Assembly (NCBI RefSeq): GCF_002162375.1
Contig: NZ_CP021425.1
Span: 1,113,501 to 1,177,500, forward strand
Source of the DNA: Oleiphilus messinensis
Lineage (GTDB): Bacteria; Pseudomonadota; Gammaproteobacteria; Pseudomonadales; Oleiphilaceae
Direction of reading: 5' to 3'
Length of the DNA: 64,000 nucleotides
Position numbers and translations under genes: made by a program. The notes beneath the pieces are model-generated. The model was given only the letters and a program-made list of their open reading frames with translations. It was not told the origin of the DNA and did not search any database. Shown here one piece after another: positions 43,801 to 52,833 of this stretch (position 1 is the stretch's first letter; each line of letters begins with the position of its first letter).

Positions 43801-44474
43801 AGATACCCATGCACCAGTCCGCGGTGTTCCGGTATGCTCCTCAGCAGTGGTGTGACCGTCTCCAGATACTCTGTGCCCAGCACCTGCTTTTCGGTAAAAT
43901 CGAGATTCCCTTTAAGAATATTGAGTTGGATACCAACCAACAAAGCCAGGAACAAGAACAGTACGCCCATCACAACGAACTGGTTTTTCACGGAAATGTT
44001 ATTGAGAAAAGCTGTTTTGCCAGCCAGCCCTGATGGCGTGGGATTCCCGTTGAGCAGTGATAGTTTTCCGTTCTTGATCTGTTGATGGGCCGCTTCAGCC
44101 GCAGCAATTTCTTCCCGGCTGGGTTTGGAGCGAACCGACATGTATTCAACGACTTTGCCCGCCTGCCAAATTGGCGTCACGTTTGCTTTTACCCAGTAGT
44201 AATCGCCGTTTTTACAGCGATTCTTCACGAGCTGCACCCAAGGTTTACCGGCTTTGATCGTGCTCCAGAGATCCTGAAAGGCTTCCGGGGGCATATCAGG
44301 GTGTCTTACCAGGTTATGATTTTTGCCAATCAATTCCTGTTCGGTAAAACCACTGATATCAATAAATTCCTGGTTTACGTAAGTGAGGATTCCTTTCAGA
44401 TCGGTTTTAGAGACCAGAGTCTGGCCTTCCTGAAAGTGAACCTCCACATCAGTCACAGGCATGTTAACCTTCAT
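40833..44474 (-). CDS. Large multi-PAS methyl-accepting chemotaxis protein
   Basis: A chemoreceptor of 1213 residues. Residues about 1-120 form an Aer-type PAS domain ([19 protein letters not shown]). Helices near 165-190 and 455-480 bracket a roughly 280-residue helical periplasmic domain of 4-helix-bundle type. Then follow a HAMP-like region, two closely similar PAS modules (about 550-660 and 675-790; both carry NVMMAD, LFHKNP/QFHKNP and VVEW/VIEW) and the signalling domain with hairpin [20 protein letters not shown]. The C-terminus ends DDEWEEF, which resembles the WxxF pentapeptide that tethers CheR/CheB. The ligand is unknown. The gene is alone, with a gap of about 180 bases on its 5' side. 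Confidence 0.92.
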   Translation of the reverse strand: MKVNMPVTDVEVHFQEGQTLVSKTDLKGILTYVNQEFIDISGFTEQELIGKNHNLVRHPDMPPEAFQDLWSTIKAGKPWVQLVKNRCKNGDYYWVKANVTPIWQAGKVVEYMSVRSKPSREEIAAAEAAHQQIKNGKLSLLNGNPTPSGLAGKTAFLNNISVKNQFVVMGVLFLFLALLVGIQLNILKGNLDFTEKQVLGTEYLETVTPLLRSIPEHRGLVHGYLNGETAFKSRIDRLQDDVSAAFKKIDSVDTKLGAALGTTAQLNSIQRDWRSLSSNALNLTAADSFARHSKLINNIQELMLTAGSHSNLLLDPEADSYYNMDLVLNKIPAMTDYIGKLRGQGTGILAENQLTEASREQLIENATGLTISLTAFLYTLEAAESASAEVKEALSAPGSQLKKSIARLTSEIQKLRKGDLSTDPQQYFRTGSEAIDTAFQLHETSNALLTKLIEERVVLQETRFYAIAALTTLSVIIVFIIGFRVIRRILYTLNQTLSNLTAISNSDFSQAIDMVGNDELAELSRGITSMRIKTGFDVEDGAKRAAEATRIRQALDVCKTNVMMADNDLNIIYMNNSIVEMLDAAEQDIQKDLPQFNTKNLMGTNVDLFHKNPGHQRNMMAQLQEPYETQIIIGGRTFNLNATPVKDKHGNRLGTVVEWQDQTEELARLKEEKRAANENLRIKQALDSVSANVMMADADRQIIYMNDAVYDTLKSAESDLRKDLPNFDVERLMGHSIDQFHKNPEHQKHLLATLTDKYEASIVVGGRHMHLTVNPVMNDEGDRLGSVIEWDDRTAEVAIETEIDELVGAASRGDLSNRINMTGKTGFFENLGHGLNNLVASAESILSDVGKTFSALSSGDLTQSISTQYQGDFERIKNDANATIDKLTEIISKISESANTVNTASNEIAQGNSDLSQRTEEQASSLEETASSMEEMTSTVKQSSDSASEANRLASDATHKARQGGDVVKQAVEAMAEILKSSNRINDIIGVIDEIAFQTNLLALNAAVEAARAGEQGRGFAVVAGEVRNLSQRSAAAAKEIKDLIKDSVSKVQAGSILVNESGDTLTSIVQAVEKVAHMISEISNAAAEQTSGIEQINQAVAQMDEMTQQNAALVEEASAASEAMSEQANSMSRLVGFFKMGDLTETFGAASNAPYPSGNTHTEPPGFTDNVRTYSKPESAQEPHHNQQYNNQHTNNPGSKSSFADDDEWEEF

Positions 44475-44657
44475 GGGAGAACTCCTTGAATGCTCGTGCG
44501 CTGAGATACGTTAGTCAGTTTTCCCGCATAGTGCCGCTTAACGTACCCGACTTGATCATAGTTAATTGTTTCCCTAATTAGAGTAGTCTGAAAATCAAAA
44601 GTTAGTAGTCTGCACTGTAAGAACTTTGTGCAAAAAGGGGCGTTGGGAGGAGAGGCT

Positions 44658-45683
44658 TTATTTGGGGCGGGGGGTGGACTTCCGTGCGATTATCTCTTCC
44701 CAGGTGGGATAGGGTTGTGACTCTGGCGCATTTAAATGTTTCGCACTTGCTGATTTAAGTGATGAATTTGCTGTGGATTGGGTGTGGTTGCCGGCGTCTT
44801 TCCCGAAGCGTAATGCTGCTTTACCAAGGGAATCAAATTGCGCCTGAGTTTCCGGTGCCGGACGGTTTGCATACATTTTCTTGCCTGGATTCGCGAGCTC
44901 CCAGAGGCCATTGATTGTTGCGATTGCAAAACCTTTTTCCCCGAGTAGCGGCAGCTGTTCTTTTAGTACCGCTAACGTTTCTGGATGAGGGTGACCAATT
45001 GCGATCGCGTAATCATTTTTGCGCGCCAATGACAGGAGTCGCTCAAACATTAACTGGATATGGTGTTTGGAAATCTGGTGATCCAGAAAAACATCTCTCG
45101 ATAAAGTGGGTATGCCATGCTGTTGCGCCACTTTGGCTGCAATCGTACTGGCAATGGTTCGGCTGTCCACAAAGTACAGGGGATAGTGTTGCAGTGTGGT
45201 CATAAGCCAGTTCATTTCCAGAGTCTGTTGCGTGAGCTGACTGCCCATATGATTATTCAGTCCCTGTAAGTGGGGAACGGACTGTATGGCGGTGCGTAAA
45301 GTGCGGGTAAAGTTCACCTGCGTCATGCCACCCTGAAGCGCACCCGGGCCAAGGCGCAATCCTTTGGTGTTGGCCATTGGCATATGCAGCATGATGCCTT
45401 TTTGATGTTCGTGTGCCAGTTTTGCCAATGTCTGGGTATGTTTCCGGTGGGGCAGAAACGATAGTGTTAACGGGAAAGGGAGCGTAGCAAGCTCTGCTCC
45501 AATCTGTTGGTGATTCCCCATGTCGTCGATAATTATTGCGATGGTGGGTAAAGGCCATTCCCCTGCAATGCTGATGCAGGGGAGAAGTCCGGTCAAAGTG
45601 ATAATTTGACAAAATAGTCGCAAGGCCTTCCTCAGCACCAAGCTGGGGAAGGTCAAACTGCGAAACAGGAAAGGTGTCATCAT
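44658..45683 (-). CDS. Divergent polysaccharide deacetylase family protein (YibQ type)
   Basis: A 341-residue protein with an N-terminal signal or membrane segment, then the divergent polysaccharide deacetylase domain (DUF610): IAIIIDDMGNHQQIGAELA, TLSFLPHRKHT and MLHMPMAN. YibQ-family proteins lack several catalytic residues of classical deacetylases; their role is open. It follows ctpA with a four-base overlap and completes the envC-ctpA-yibQ series seen in many gammaproteobacteria. Confidence 0.88.
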   Translation of the reverse strand: MMTPFLFRSLTFPSLVLRKALRLFCQIITLTGLLPCISIAGEWPLPTIAIIIDDMGNHQQIGAELATLPFPLTLSFLPHRKHTQTLAKLAHEHQKGIMLHMPMANTKGLRLGPGALQGGMTQVNFTRTLRTAIQSVPHLQGLNNHMGSQLTQQTLEMNWLMTTLQHYPLYFVDSRTIASTIAAKVAQQHGIPTLSRDVFLDHQISKHHIQLMFERLLSLARKNDYAIAIGHPHPETLAVLKEQLPLLGEKGFAIATINGLWELANPGKKMYANRPAPETQAQFDSLGKAALRFGKDAGNHTQSTANSSLKSASAKHLNAPESQPYPTWEEIIARKSTPRPK

Positions 45684-47176
45684 TCCGCGGTTGTTGGAGT
45701 GGTCGCTACTGCACTGTCAGCCTCTGTCACGATTTTGGTTTTTGCCGCACGATTCTGGTAGATCACCAAACCTTTCAATAAGCTGACGGCTTCACGCAAC
45801 TGGAAGTCCCGTGCCAGGATTTCTTCGTTTGAGTCGGCGGGGCTGCCTTCAGTGTCAGCCATTCGACCGGTTCCGGTTTCCGAGTCCTGGGGTGAGGCAT
45901 CATTCTCCAGGTGTCGAGCGAGGTCAGCTTCCTTGAAATACTCCTGAGATTGCAGTTCAGTCAATTTTGCCCGTTTCACCGTGATATCGGGGGTAATGCC
46001 CAAAGCCTGAATCGAACGACCGCTCGGGGTATAATAACGTGCCGTGGTCATTTTGAGGCCATATTCTTCGTTCAGGGGCATCACGGTTTGAACCGATCCT
46101 TTGCCAAAGCTGTCGGTACCCATAATAACTGCGCGATGGTGGTCTTGCAGTGCGCCCGACAGAATTTCGGATGCAGATGCCGAGCCACCGTTGATCAAAA
46201 CGACAATGGGCACACCGCCTGTTTCATCCCCGGAAGTTGCACTGAAGCGCAATTGTGAGCTCTTGATACGCCCTTCGGTGTAAACAATCAGGCCGGAATC
46301 CAGCAGAGAGTCTGCTACTGCCACGGCGGCTTGCAACACACCACCCGGGTTATTTCGCAGGTCGATTACCAGACCTTCGAGTGGTGTTTCATTTTCTTGC
46401 TTGAGCTTGTCCAGGCCTTTGGAAAAGTCATCACCGGTTTTCGCCTGGAACTGGGTAATGCGTATGTAGCCAATACTGGGCGCGACCAAGCGGGTTTTGA
46501 CGCTAGTGACCTGAATAATATCTCGGGTTACTGTGATTTCCCGTGGATTGTTGTCGCCCTCTCTGACAATTGTCAGCACAATATCTGTGCCAGGTTTGCC
46601 TCGCATGATGTTGACTGCTTCTTCAAGCGTCATACCTTTTACCGGGTGTTCATCCAGGCGGATGATTACATCGCCTGCTTCAATACCGGCTTTCGATGCC
46701 GGGGTATCATCAATAGGTGAAATGACTTTGACAAAACCATTTTCCATGCCGACTTCAATTCCGAGGCCGCCGAATTCGCCTGTCGTGCTTTCCTGTAAAT
46801 CATCAAAAGCGGTCGGTTCAAGGTAAGCGGAGTGCGGATCCAGGCCGGATAACATGCCCCGGATCGCGTTGTTCAGCAGGGTGGCATCATCGACTTCTTC
46901 GACGTAGGTTTTTTTAATTCGGTCAAAGACTTCGGTAAAGCGTCGTAATTCTTCGAGTGGTAATTGGCTGGCAGGATCGGGGAGCTTGATTTTAATGGCG
47001 TGGGGTTCTTCCGCTGCGGCTTCCGGTTCTGCGTGCGCTGTAACTGTTCCAAACGCAAGGGCGATGGAAAGTGCACTGAATACCAGCGGTTGTGCTGAAA
47101 ACATATTTCGCATCCAGGCGGGATACTGTTTCGTTGGCTTGGTGGTGCCAGATAGTGCAACCAAAGAGTCTTTCAT
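45680..47176 (-). CDS. ctpA: S41-family carboxy-terminal processing protease (CtpA)
   Basis: A periplasmic PDZ protease of 498 residues. An N-terminal signal peptide (NMFSAQPLVFSALSIALAFG) precedes a PDZ domain (GGLGIEVGMENG and DDTPASKAGIEAGDVI) and the S41 catalytic domain with NGGSASASEILSGAL (Ser) and MGTDSFGKGSVQ (Lys). CAGGAA lies about nine bases before ATG 47176. In Pseudomonas CtpA degrades cell-wall hydrolases and works with a lipoprotein partner; the neighbours envC and yibQ fit cell-wall remodelling. Low-complexity residues sit near the C-terminus. Confidence 0.92.
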   Translation of the reverse strand: MKDSLVALSGTTKPTKQYPAWMRNMFSAQPLVFSALSIALAFGTVTAHAEPEAAAEEPHAIKIKLPDPASQLPLEELRRFTEVFDRIKKTYVEEVDDATLLNNAIRGMLSGLDPHSAYLEPTAFDDLQESTTGEFGGLGIEVGMENGFVKVISPIDDTPASKAGIEAGDVIIRLDEHPVKGMTLEEAVNIMRGKPGTDIVLTIVREGDNNPREITVTRDIIQVTSVKTRLVAPSIGYIRITQFQAKTGDDFSKGLDKLKQENETPLEGLVIDLRNNPGGVLQAAVAVADSLLDSGLIVYTEGRIKSSQLRFSATSGDETGGVPIVVLINGGSASASEILSGALQDHHRAVIMGTDSFGKGSVQTVMPLNEEYGLKMTTARYYTPSGRSIQALGITPDITVKRAKLTELQSQEYFKEADLARHLENDASPQDSETGTGRMADTEGSPADSNEEILARDFQLREAVSLLKGLVIYQNRAAKTKIVTEADSAVATTPTTAE

Positions 47177-47288
47177 TAATACGTTCCTGAGAATAAAGTC
47201 GTGAAATTACCGGACTGAGCTGTCGATCTTCGCAAAAATGTCGCGTGCCTGCGAAACTTACAGGTATTTTTGGTTTGACCATTTTGTC

Positions 47289-48560
47289 CTACTGTTTTTT
47301 TAACCACTTTGTAGGATTTTCCGGTTTTCCATTTTTTCTGATTTCAAAGTATAGCCCGCTTTCACGAGCTCCTCCGCTATTTCCGGTGGTTGCGATGGGT
47401 TCACCTGCCGCCACCGTGTCGCCAGCATCTTTCAGCAAGCTGTAATTTTGTCCGTATAGACTCATAAATCCGCTCCCATGGTCGATGATAAGCATCAGGC
47501 CAAAGCCCCGAATCCAGTCCGCAAAAACGACCTGACCATCATGAATTGCAGAGACTGTCGTCCCCACAGGGGCTTCCACCAATATCCCGTTGGAGCGCAA
47601 TGACGGTCCTGCTAAATGGCTGCGGTAGCCGCGAGTCACTTTACCATGAGTTGGCCAGGGAAGTTTAGTCCTCAGGGTCGCAAAGGGCTTGCCTGAATTG
47701 GCAGATTGTCGTCGGGCGCGATATTTTTTCTTCGCTTTCTCAATCGCTTTTTCAAGGTTTTCCCGGTTGGCTTGCAAGTGTTTCAGGCGGGCTTCAGATG
47801 TGCTCAGCTCCTGTGTCAGGCTAGCCAGAATCCGTTCTCTCTTTTGGGTTTCGTTTTGATAGGAGGCAATCCGGTTGTCCAATGTTTTCTGATGTTGCAT
47901 CAGTTGTTGCCGCGCGTTATTCACGGCTGCCTGTGTATCGTAAAGGTTTTGTTGTGCCTGGCGGAAAGTTTTCAGCGTCTCCAGGCGTGCAGCGTTGATA
48001 TATTCAAGATAGGTTAGAACCCGGCTGGCAGAACCCATGTCTTCAATATCCAGAAGTACTTTCAGCGCTGGTTTTTCGCCTTGGGCATGCATGATGCGAA
48101 TCTGCTGTGCGAGCTTTCCCCGCTGGGTGTCGAGATCGCGTTCAAGTTGTTCCATATTGTTGTTGAGTTCATTGAGGCGGGATTTATTTGCTTCGATTTT
48201 TGCTGTCAGTCTGCGTTGTTGAGTGACCAGCTGACTTATATTTTGCTCACTCTGTTCTAATTCAGCGATAAGTCGGTCTCGTTTGCTGAGGGCATGCTTG
48301 AGCCACCGGGAAATCGAATTAATATTTTTCTCAATTGTCGACAGTTCTGATTCCTGTTTCTGAATCTCACTGTTCGAGCTCCCGAAGCTGTCAGTTGGGG
48401 TGGCCACAAGACATGTCAGTATTACTATCAGCACTGCAGATAGCGCTTCCCGCACTTTTACTCGCAGTATTAATCTGAAGGGGGCCAGACTAAAGGGGAT
48501 CAGAACCCGGTATAGACCGCTGAAACGAGTGGAATTGTGAGAGACAACTGCTTTAGGCAT
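47289..48560 (-). CDS. envC: EnvC, murein hydrolase activator
   Basis: A 423-residue periplasmic protein that activates amidases for septal peptidoglycan splitting. The N-terminal signal or membrane segment is followed by a coiled coil (about residues 70-290; rich in Gln, Glu, Arg, Leu) and a C-terminal LytM/M23 domain. The M23 metal ligands are lost: the HxxxD position reads RSNG in SLRSNGILVEAPVG, and the HxH position reads YGQN in GFMSLYGQNYSLL, as in E. coli EnvC. It is therefore an activator, not a peptidase. It precedes ctpA by 112 bases. Confidence 0.93.
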   Translation of the reverse strand: MPKAVVSHNSTRFSGLYRVLIPFSLAPFRLILRVKVREALSAVLIVILTCLVATPTDSFGSSNSEIQKQESELSTIEKNINSISRWLKHALSKRDRLIAELEQSEQNISQLVTQQRRLTAKIEANKSRLNELNNNMEQLERDLDTQRGKLAQQIRIMHAQGEKPALKVLLDIEDMGSASRVLTYLEYINAARLETLKTFRQAQQNLYDTQAAVNNARQQLMQHQKTLDNRIASYQNETQKRERILASLTQELSTSEARLKHLQANRENLEKAIEKAKKKYRARRQSANSGKPFATLRTKLPWPTHGKVTRGYRSHLAGPSLRSNGILVEAPVGTTVSAIHDGQVVFADWIRGFGLMLIIDHGSGFMSLYGQNYSLLKDAGDTVAAGEPIATTGNSGGARESGLYFEIRKNGKPENPTKWLKKQ

Positions 48561-48728
48561 ACTGGCTGGGAGCTAGGTCCGATTGGTTTTAGCAACGATT
48601 TAGTGGCGCTCAATCAGTGAGCTGGACAATAAGCCCGGATAAAGACTACCGAAGACGTAGTGAGTGTAGCAGGTAATTCGGGTGAAAAACATGACCAAAA
48701 ATTTAAGGCGGTGACAGGTCGGAAATGC

Positions 48729-48759
48729 GTATCCCCCTGCTGAATGAGAAGGGGGATAC
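48729..48759. terminator. Ten-base-pair hairpin after the oxidoreductase gene
   Basis: GTATCCCCCT (48729-48738) and AGGGGGATAC (48750-48759) pair perfectly around an 11-base loop, 15 bases beyond the stop of the broken oxidoreductase gene. No T-run follows on the minus strand, so termination strength is uncertain. Confidence 0.55.
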
Positions 48760-48774
48760 GGAAAATCGAGTGGG

Positions 48775-50476
48775 CTAGCTCGTCGAGGAAACCACGAACG
48801 CACCTTCGCTATAGTTGGCGTGGTTGGTTCTCAAATCGTTTATTAATTTTAACCCTTTCAGGCCGAGAATCGATTGGGCTGTGCCAACGCCCGCCATAAG
48901 TGCACCCACAATTCCACAGGTAAGAATGTCCTGGCCGGTGAGATAGAGGCCGGGGATGCGGGTTTTCGGACGTAGCCAGGTTTGCTTGAAACGATCCGGA
49001 TCATGCTCGAGACCATAAATCTCGCCTTTTCGATAAGCACAGAAATAATCTGTAGAAAGCGGTGTTGAGGTTTCGTAGTAGTCTATCTTACCGCGCAACT
49101 GAGGGAGTTTCTGGTAGAGAATTTCAAGTAGCCGTTGTTCGAAACCGGTTTTCAGTTGGTCGTAATCCTTCCCCCCTTTTTCCCCAGACTTTATCCTTCC
49201 ACGGCGCGAACCAGTCATAATGTGTGGGGGCAACAATCTCGATTGTTGCTGTTCCCGGGTAGCGTTTTTGCCAACTGGGATCCTTCGCGGATGGAAATGA
49301 GACATAGACAACCGGGAATTCAGATTCTTTGTCGTTTAAAAAAGTCTCGATATTCTGTTCAGGAGAATAGTCCGGGTAGATCCAGAAATTTGTTTTCGGT
49401 AAATTGAGTTCCTGAGCGGTTTCTTTCAAACCGATGTACATGCCTAAATGCGACATCGATGGTTGAACCGTCTTGAGTTTGTGGTCATAGCCGTATTTTT
49501 GCACCAGGTTTTGTGGCAGTAGTCGATCAAACGTATTAAACACGCCTGCATTACTGATGATGGTATCACAGGGAATGATATGGCCATCCGCCATGACCAC
49601 TCCGGATACCTTGCCGTTGTGGGCGCAGATTTTTTTGACGTCGGCATAAGTCAGCACATCACCGCCACCTTCCTGAATAACCGGAATCATGGTTTCGGCA
49701 ATGCGCGAAGCACCACCTACAGGGTAATAGCCGCCATGAATATAGTGCTTTGCGATGAGGGCGTGAATGAGAAAGCTTGATTTCCGTGGTGGAACCCCAC
49801 AATCTCCCCATTGGCCACAAAGAACCTGAATCAGCTTTTCGTTGCGCGTAATCGTCGAGAGCGCTTCATAAGTCGTTTGATCGAAGTAGGCTGGGAGTAG
49901 CTTCCATTTTGCCAGATTGTAAGCCTTTGCCAGCACTTCGGGCATTAACTTGTCTGCTGAGAATACCGGGACGAGGCTGTTGATCTTATCCAGCATCGCA
50001 ACGTATTTTTCCAGTGCTGAGCGTTCCTCAGGGAAATGTTCTGCCAGGCATTCGACAAAGTTTTCTTTCCCGGCCTTGAGGTCATAATGTTCGGAACCAA
50101 AGTAAAACCGGTCGTAGATCGAGTCCATGGGGGCCCATTGCAACTGACTGTTCGTAACATAGTCAAATAGTTTTCGAGCAATCGTTGGGTACCCCATATC
50201 ACCGATATAGTGTACACCCACATCCCACTCATACCCGTTTCGGGCGTAACTGTGAGTAAAGCCCCCTGCGGTGTAATGTTGTTCGAGTACCAATACTTTT
50301 TTGCCCGCTTTTGACAGACACGCAGCCGTCGTTAGGCCGCCCATGCCCGAACCAATAATGATTGCGTCATAAGGGCCATTCAAACGCCCGGCCCGATATC
50401 GTGTGCCGATCCGCAGGGTGCTTGGGGTCATTTTATTTTTTGTTGCTTTTGTAGTTGTAGTTTTTATTGTTGTCAT
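48775..50476 (-). pseudogene. RetSat/CrtI-like FAD oxidoreductase with a +1 frameshift
   Basis: Two overlapping frames together make one phytoene-dehydrogenase/carotenoid-isomerase-like flavoprotein of about 566 residues. The first frame (50476 to 49124) has the Rossmann motif IIGSGMGGLTTAACLSKAGK, LEQHYTAGGFTH and ends in unrelated residues after WGKRGEG. The second frame (ending 48775) carries the C-terminal FAD motif GLYLTGQDILTCGIVGALMAG. Deleting one base within the run of six C and five T (plus strand 49171-49181) restores WGKRGKDYDQLKTGFEQ. The family (RetSat-type saturases, CrtO/CrtI relatives) fits the length. It may be a genuine mutation or a sequencing error. No other carotenoid genes are near. 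Confidence 0.85.
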
Positions 50477-50739
50477 AGCATCTCTCCAAAGTCATTTGGC
50501 AGTCCGGCAGGTATTCCGGTGCCTCCACAGAGCATGGTTCTACTCTAACAAGGTTTTATTCAGTGTTGGAAGTGTCAACATTGATAAATATGAGTTTATT
50601 TCATTTAAGTTCGAGCACGGCTTCACGCAGTTTTGTGTGGCTGGTTTTGTGAATGGATGAGCCGCTTTGCAATTGAATCGGTCGACAGCGTAACGCTATA
50701 ATCGGTGCCTTCATGCATTTATTGACAGGAGTAGTACAA

Positions 50740-50862
50740 ATGGCAGGTGAGCTTCCAGGACAACATGGTGATAGTCTGGACTATAAAATGATCAATCACT
50801 TTTTGATCAGCATTACGGCAGGCATTGGTCTGGGTGTCGTGCTGTTCGGTTTTGTCATCTGA
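50740..50862 (+). CDS. Small 40-residue membrane protein
   Basis: The reading frame MAGELPGQHGDSLDYKMINH continues into a single hydrophobic helix (FLISITAGIGLGVVLFGFVI) and stops. CAGGAG lies 10 bases before ATG 50740. The polar N-terminus with one C-terminal helix is typical of small single-pass membrane proteins. It starts 31 bases before the PPTase frame and may be cotranscribed with it. No family was recognised; conservation in relatives would decide whether it is real. Confidence 0.6.
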   Translation: MAGELPGQHGDSLDYKMINHFLISITAGIGLGVVLFGFVI

Positions 50863-50893
50863 GAACAGACGCATTGCATACTGATCGGGCCAG

Positions 50894-51781
50894 TTGGCCC
50901 GTTCAATAGATGCTTGTGTTTCTCTTAACTTGGCACAGCTTTCGAATACCTTTTCTTGCAAGCGATTTTTACCCGTGACTAAGCCGGTTTCAGACGCACC
51001 TTCAATTGATTTGTATTTTAACACCGGTTTATCCGATATTTCTGCGGCACCCACTGAAGCTGGAGCGAAAGCTGATGCTCAGGATTCTGGCTATTGGCAA
51101 TGGCTGGCGGAAGATGAACGAAACCGGTTTTTCCGGTTCCGGAACCCGGTAGCCCGACAGCTTTTCCTGACCACACGGATTATGTTGCGGGGAGCCTTGT
51201 CTGAAATCGTTTCGGAAAAGCCCGACTCGCTCAGGTTTACCACAGGTGAGCACGGTAAGCCATTTCTGATTGATTATCAGACGGTTAAATTCAATTTGAG
51301 CCACACTGGAAATCAGGCGGTTCTGGCGGTCTCCACTGCGCCGGAGATTGAGAGTCTGGGGGTGGATATAGAGGATGCACGGCGTTCGCGGGGGTCTCTC
51401 AAATTAGCTCGCCGTTTTTTTGCACTCTCGGAGATTAAGCAACTTGAAATGTTGTGTGGCGATGTGGATGAGGGTACCGCGTTCCCCCCCGAGGCACAAA
51501 GTCGTTTCTTCGACTTCTGGACATTAAAAGAATCCTTTATCAAAGCATTAGGGACGGGTTTGGCAACGCCGTTGGGTCAGTTTGGATTCGACTTTACCGA
51601 AGGGGCTCGTTTTTTTTATGCCGAACCTGAACTGGCGATAAGCCCGCAGCAGTGGTGTTTCCAACAGTTGGATTGGCACGGGTATCGTGTGGGGGTGTGC
51701 GCTCATGTAGCCCCGAGCGCTAGTAATGAACCCCTGACAGATCGATTTGTACTTCGCCGACATAATCTGCCTTTCCCTTGA
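50894..51781 (+). CDS. Sfp-type 4'-phosphopantetheinyl transferase
   Basis: This enzyme moves phosphopantetheine from CoA to the Ser of carrier proteins. The motifs are GVDIED (metal-binding Asp/Glu, about residues 154-159) and FWTLKESFIKALGTG (about 209-223), the hallmark of the Sfp/AcpT superfamily. No ATG lies near the start: the listed start is TTG at 50894; GTG at 50975 is an alternative that would still keep the domain. At about 295 residues it is longer than AcpS and fits the Sfp type. It is the only PPTase in the window and the ApeE/ApeF carriers at 37 kb are plausible substrates. Its 3' end overlaps the convergent gene at 51720 by 62 bases. Confidence 0.85.
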   Translation: MARSIDACVSLNLAQLSNTFSCKRFLPVTKPVSDAPSIDLYFNTGLSDISAAPTEAGAKADAQDSGYWQWLAEDERNRFFRFRNPVARQLFLTTRIMLRGALSEIVSEKPDSLRFTTGEHGKPFLIDYQTVKFNLSHTGNQAVLAVSTAPEIESLGVDIEDARRSRGSLKLARRFFALSEIKQLEMLCGDVDEGTAFPPEAQSRFFDFWTLKESFIKALGTGLATPLGQFGFDFTEGARFFYAEPELAISPQQWCFQQLDWHGYRVGVCAHVAPSASNEPLTDRFVLRRHNLPFP

Positions 51782-52652
51782 TTCGTAAAGGCAAATTCCT
51801 GTCACCATCAATATAGATAAAAATATTATCTTTGTAGCCCATAAAGTTGAAGTCGGCACTTTGGCGTTCTGTATCGAAAGGGCGAGCGACAATTTCTACC
51901 TTGAATGCATTTGTGCTGCCCTCAATGTGCTCGTTTCCAGAATCGGAAGTCCGGGTATAGTCGACTTTTATCTTTTCCGAACCGACAACGTTGAGTTGTA
52001 CTGACAGGATGCCGTCGCGGTCGTATACATAAAGGGTTTGAGCCGCAGCGCTCGAACTGAGCCTGCCCTGTGCGATTAACTCGAAAATCGCTTCGGTTTC
52101 GCTGATTGACAGAGCCTGTTCCGCCGGGGCGATATCGTAAAAATTTTCCTGCTTTTTGCTCCATTCTTGCCAGGGGCGTCCTTTTTCATTTTTTTCCGGC
52201 TTAACTTTCAACGAGTAGGCGGCTTCGGGACCAAAACGATAGGTTCGATACCAATCTTTTAGTCCGCCGTACAATGCGGTGCGCTGGAGTGCCCGTAAAT
52301 CCGGATTCTGCCACAGTGTGAAATCCGTATGGCTACCCATTACACTGGTTTTGAGGTTCAGTTTAATTACCTGTTCATCTGTGGGGGGCAGACCTGGACG
52401 CGGTGTTGTATCCAGCAACTCTTCCCGGGCCTGGGCGCTTGAGAGCAACTCTCTGTGCAATTCTGATGAGAGGCTAATAAACAGTTTCGAGCCCTCGAAC
52501 TTCAGGGTTTGCCATTGTGAGGTGGTTGGATTTTGTGGCGTGTCGAGGGCGTTTTCAGTTGAGCCCGTCAGATTGGTTCCAGTTGCATTGCTCACGGCAA
52601 AAATGCTGGTAATAATGAGTGCGCGGGTTGCTTTGGATAAAAAACGCCTCAC
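51720..52652 (-). CDS. Secreted protein of unknown function (DUF3108-like ending)
   Basis: A 310-residue exported protein. The GTG start at 52652 has AAAGGAGAT six bases upstream and opens a signal peptide (ALIITSIFAVSNATG). The mature part has RTYRFGPEAAYSLKVKPE and ends in a beta-rich segment (YKDNIFIYIDGDRNLPLRIKGK) that recalls DUF3108-type periplasmic proteins; I am not sure of the family. It runs tail to tail with the PPTase and overlaps its last 62 bases on the opposite strand. The longer ORF to 52979 is unlikely. Confidence 0.7.
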   Translation of the reverse strand: MRRFLSKATRALIITSIFAVSNATGTNLTGSTENALDTPQNPTTSQWQTLKFEGSKLFISLSSELHRELLSSAQAREELLDTTPRPGLPPTDEQVIKLNLKTSVMGSHTDFTLWQNPDLRALQRTALYGGLKDWYRTYRFGPEAAYSLKVKPEKNEKGRPWQEWSKKQENFYDIAPAEQALSISETEAIFELIAQGRLSSSAAAQTLYVYDRDGILSVQLNVVGSEKIKVDYTRTSDSGNEHIEGSTNAFKVEIVARPFDTERQSADFNFMGYKDNIFIYIDGDRNLPLRIKGKADYVGEVQIDLSGVHY

Positions 52653-52833
52653 GGTTGTATCTCCTTTGCGTTGGCAGCTGATGTGTCCCGGGTTGTGTCG
52701 GGACAGAATCCTGAATCGTATTATGCGAAACTCCGATGGGCTTGTCATGTAACGATCGTCAATGAGATTGTCGTTAAGGGGGATTTTGTGCAGAATACAG
52801 GATCCTTCATAGCTGCTCATTCCGGAGAAAAAG

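Noticed and set aside
49124-49311. Programmed ribosomal frameshift at A5G6 in the oxidoreductase
   Set aside because: The run is slippery, but no stimulating structure was recognised and homologues of this family are read in one frame; mutation or sequencing error is simpler.
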